From Microbacteriaceae bacterium PS02067 (GTDB lineage Bacteria > Actinomycetota > Actinomycetes > Actinomycetales > Microbacteriaceae), in assembly GCA_029960085.1 (NCBI GenBank), contig JASCPG010000035.1, forward strand, positions 1-33,634: DNA of 33,634 bases. The letters are read 5' to 3'. Positions within the stretch are counted from its first letter, which is position 1. Every line of letters starts with the position of its first letter. Shown here piece after piece: positions 31,874 to 33,634 of the stretch. The position numbers and the translations under genes were made by a program. The notes beneath the pieces were generated by a model, which made no database searches, was not told the origin of the DNA, and saw nothing but the letters and a program-made list of their open reading frames with translations.

Positions 31874-31879
31874 AGTATG
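31874..31879 (-). promoter_or_regulatory. -10 box of the SatP-like gene (leaderless)
   Basis: CATACT on the minus strand, six bases before ATG 31867. It lacks the first T of TAnnnT but otherwise fits. Confidence 0.45.
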
Positions 31880-32000
31880 ACGGTGCATACTCGCCGGCAC
31901 CACGTGCCGAGAGGACGGCGGGGGTCTGCGCGGCATCCGGTAAACTCGGTCGGATGATGCGGGGTGACCCGTCGTCGAAGAGTTGAATAGGGAGGCACCT

Positions 32001-32987
32001 GTGGACATCGATCTGGGACTGTTGCGGACGGTCGAGCGCGAGAAGGAGATCCCCTTCGACGAACTCGTCCGCATCATCGAGCAGGCCATCCTCACCGCCT
32101 ACGCGAAGCACACGTCGCCCGACGGCGAGCTGTCCGAGGGTGCCCGCGCCGTGCTCGACCGCAAGACCGGCCACGTCGCCGTCTTCATCCCCCTCCTCGA
32201 CGAGGAGGGCGCCGTCATCGGCGAGGAGGAGTCGACGCCCGAGGACTTCGGCCGCATCGCCGCCTTCGCCGCGAAGCAGGTCATCAGCCAGCGCCTGCGT
32301 GACATCGCCGACGAGGCCGTGCTCGGCGAGTTCCGCGGCAAGGAGGGCGACATCGTCGCGGGCGTCATCCAGCAGGGCCCGAACCCGCGCATGATTCACG
32401 TCGACCTCGGCACCGTCGAGGCGATCCTCCCGCCCGAAGAGCAGGTCGCCGGCGAGGAGTACCCGCACGGCGCACGCCTGCGCGTGTACGTGACCTCCGT
32501 GTCGAAGGGCCTCAAGGGGCCCCAGATCACGGTGTCCCGCACGCACCCGGGCCTTGTTCGCAAGCTCTTCGCACTCGAGGTGCCCGAGATCGCCTCGGGT
32601 CTCGTCGAGATCACGTCGCTCGCCCGCGAAGCCGGCCACCGCACCAAGATCGCCGTGACCGCGAAGGACCCCGCGATCAACGCGAAGGGCGCCTGCATCG
32701 GGGAGCTCGGTCGGCGCGTGCGAGCGGTGACGGAGGAGCTCGGCGGCGAGAAGATCGACATCGTCGACTACGACCCCGAGCTCGCGAAGTTCGTCGCGAA
32801 CGCGCTGTCGCCCGCGAAGGTGACTTCGAGCTTCGTGCTGGATGCCTCGTCGAAGGCGGTCCGCGCCCTCGTTCCCGACTACCAGCTGTCGCTCGCGATC
32901 GGCAAGGAGGGCCAGAACGCCCGCCTCGCCGCGAAGCTCACCGGCGCGAAGATCGACATCCAGCCGGACTCGATCCTCGAATCGTGA
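32001..32987 (+). CDS. nusA: Transcription termination/antitermination factor NusA
   Basis: NusA binds RNA polymerase and modulates pausing, termination and antitermination. The 328-residue product has the N-terminal polymerase-binding domain (LRTVEREKEIPFDELVRIIEQAILTAY), an S1 domain (EGDIVAGVIQQG... HGARLRVYVTSVSKGLKGPQITVSRTHPGLVRKLF) and two KH domains (VKDPAINAKGACIGELGRRV-type block and SLAIGKEGQNARLAAKLTGAKIDI). It lacks the acidic C-terminal repeats, as in other actinobacteria. The GTG at 32001 has GGGAGG upstream. rimP, the usual gene just before nusA, is not present; a SatP-like gene is there on the other strand. Confidence 0.97.
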   Translation: MDIDLGLLRTVEREKEIPFDELVRIIEQAILTAYAKHTSPDGELSEGARAVLDRKTGHVAVFIPLLDEEGAVIGEEESTPEDFGRIAAFAAKQVISQRLRDIADEAVLGEFRGKEGDIVAGVIQQGPNPRMIHVDLGTVEAILPPEEQVAGEEYPHGARLRVYVTSVSKGLKGPQITVSRTHPGLVRKLFALEVPEIASGLVEITSLAREAGHRTKIAVTAKDPAINAKGACIGELGRRVRAVTEELGGEKIDIVDYDPELAKFVANALSPAKVTSSFVLDASSKAVRALVPDYQLSLAIGKEGQNARLAAKLTGAKIDIQPDSILES

Positions 32988-33046
32988 CGCGCGGGGCCGC
33001 TGCGCGGGCGACCGCGTCGAAACGGCCCGCCCGTGGAGGGGGTAGG

Positions 33047-33298
33047 ATGGAACCCGTTCGAACGTGCGTGGGGTGCCGCGCTCGTGCCCCCCGATCCGCC
33101 CTGTTGCGGGTCGTCGTGCGGGATGGCGTGATCGTCGCAGACGAGAAGGCGGTCCTGCCCGGCCGGGGTGCGTGGGTGCACGACACGGAAGCGTGCGTGC
33201 AGGCGGCGGTCCGTCGGCGCGCGTTCGGGCGAGCACTGCGAGTGTCCGCACCTGTGGACACGCAGACCTTTCAACACCACCACCAGCGAAAAGGCTGA
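33047..33298 (+). CDS. ylxR: YlxR family RNA-binding protein (DUF448)
   Basis: The 83-residue basic protein has the family start MEPVRTCVGCRARAPRSALLRVV and the GRGAWVHDTEACVQAAVRRRAFGRALR block. YlxR-type proteins sit between nusA and infB and are thought to bind RNA; reported roles include RNase P and transcription effects. The ATG at 33047 has GGAGGGGG close upstream. A longer frame from GTG 32984, overlapping the nusA stop as GTGA, is possible but adds 21 low-complexity residues. Confidence 0.94.
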   Translation: MEPVRTCVGCRARAPRSALLRVVVRDGVIVADEKAVLPGRGAWVHDTEACVQAAVRRRAFGRALRVSAPVDTQTFQHHHQRKG

Positions 33299-33389
33299 AC
33301 GGCTATGGACACGAAGTGAACGGCTCGAAATGAGACCCGTCCGCATCTAACGGTCTGCCCTGTCCGGGGAGACCTCAGACAGGAGAATT

Positions 33390-33634
33390 GTGGCAAACCC
33401 ACGAGTGCATGAAATCGCTTCCGAGATCGGCGTCGACAGCAAGGTCGCCCTCGCGAAGCTGAAGGAGCTCGGCGAATACGTCAAGAGCCCCTCATCGACG
33501 ATCGCGCCCCCCGTGGCGCGCAAGCTGCGCGCGGCCCTCGAGGCCGACGGTGCGGCCAAGCCCGCCGAGGCCGCGAAGTCGGCGTCGCCGGCCCCGCGTC
33601 CCGCCTCGGGCGCACGCCCCGGCCCCGCCAAGCC
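33390..33634 (+). CDS. infB: Translation initiation factor IF-2, N-terminal fragment
   Basis: The gene runs off the window end. The visible 81 codons give [52 protein letters not shown], the IF2 N-terminal domain, followed by the Ala/Pro/Lys-rich linker typical of actinobacterial IF-2. The GTG has AGGAGA seven bases upstream. The 91 bases after ylxR contain no other feature I can support. Confidence 0.96.
   Translation, partial: MANPRVHEIASEIGVDSKVALAKLKELGEYVKSPSSTIAPPVARKLRAALEADGAAKPAEAAKSASPAPRPASGARPGPAK

Noticed and set aside
30954..33251. Minus-strand frame of 765 codons over nusA and ylxR
   Set aside because: Covers three solid genes in other frames and has no recognisable domain.
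1..33634. tRNA, rRNA or insertion sequence genes
   Set aside because: I looked for cloverleaf-like stretches and for transposase motifs in the gaps and reading frames and saw none; short tRNAs could still be missed by eye.

Overview
The window is a stretch of chromosome from a high-GC actinobacterium, most likely Microbacterium or a close relative in Microbacteriaceae. The base composition is very high in G+C. The IspG, Dxr, RseP, ProS, NusA, YlxR and IF2 proteins read like the Microbacteriaceae forms. Many genes appear to start leaderless, 6-8 nt after a TAnnnT box. The genus is inferred from remembered family sequences, not from a search.

Layout. 1-660: the C-terminal end of an FtsK/SpoIIIE-type ATPase carrying a Gly-Ser repeat. 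796-3524: alanine dehydrogenase and an asparaginase II-type amidase (minus strand), then an OsmC-type peroxide-resistance protein (plus strand). 3525-5161: a repeat-rich zone around an orphan AbiEi/DUF559 gene, with REP-like inverted repeats and duplicated gene ends. 5162-8215: a PlsC-type acyltransferase, an FKBP-type lipoprotein isomerase and dxr. 8346-11511: pyruvate formate-lyase and its activating enzyme behind two palindromic operators. 11684-14823: a MurE-like ligase, a YcnI-type copper protein and a histidine-bearing membrane protein. 14875-16179: rseP. 16214-18301: a fused anthranilate synthase (TrpE-TrpG, PhzE-like clade) behind a tryptophan attenuator. 18371-19530: a small island with a nuclease toxin, its immunity protein and a short upstream ORF. 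19612-20763: ispG. 20768-24977: pyroglutamyl peptidase, a PLP-dependent sulfur-amino-acid enzyme with a divergent Lrp regulator, and a gntR-acdS (ACC deaminase) operon. 25021-28276: an RNB ribonuclease and proS, divergent. 28311-31867: DUF1622 membrane protein, glycosyltransferase, LOG-family protein and a SatP/YaaH-type transporter. 32001-33634: nusA-ylxR-infB (infB runs off the window).

How it fits together. The backbone is the conserved block dxr / rseP / ispG / proS / nusA-ylxR-infB, which links non-mevalonate isoprenoid synthesis, membrane proteolysis and the translation/transcription core. Accessory cassettes are inserted between its members: fermentation (pfl), copper handling, tryptophan synthesis, toxin-immunity and ACC degradation. 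The best leads are the tryptophan attenuator on a PhzE-like gene, the orphan toxin-immunity island, the paired pfl operators, the REP-like repeats, and a heptamer (GGATGCC/GGCATCC) that recurs far more often than base composition predicts and is missing from the toxin island.
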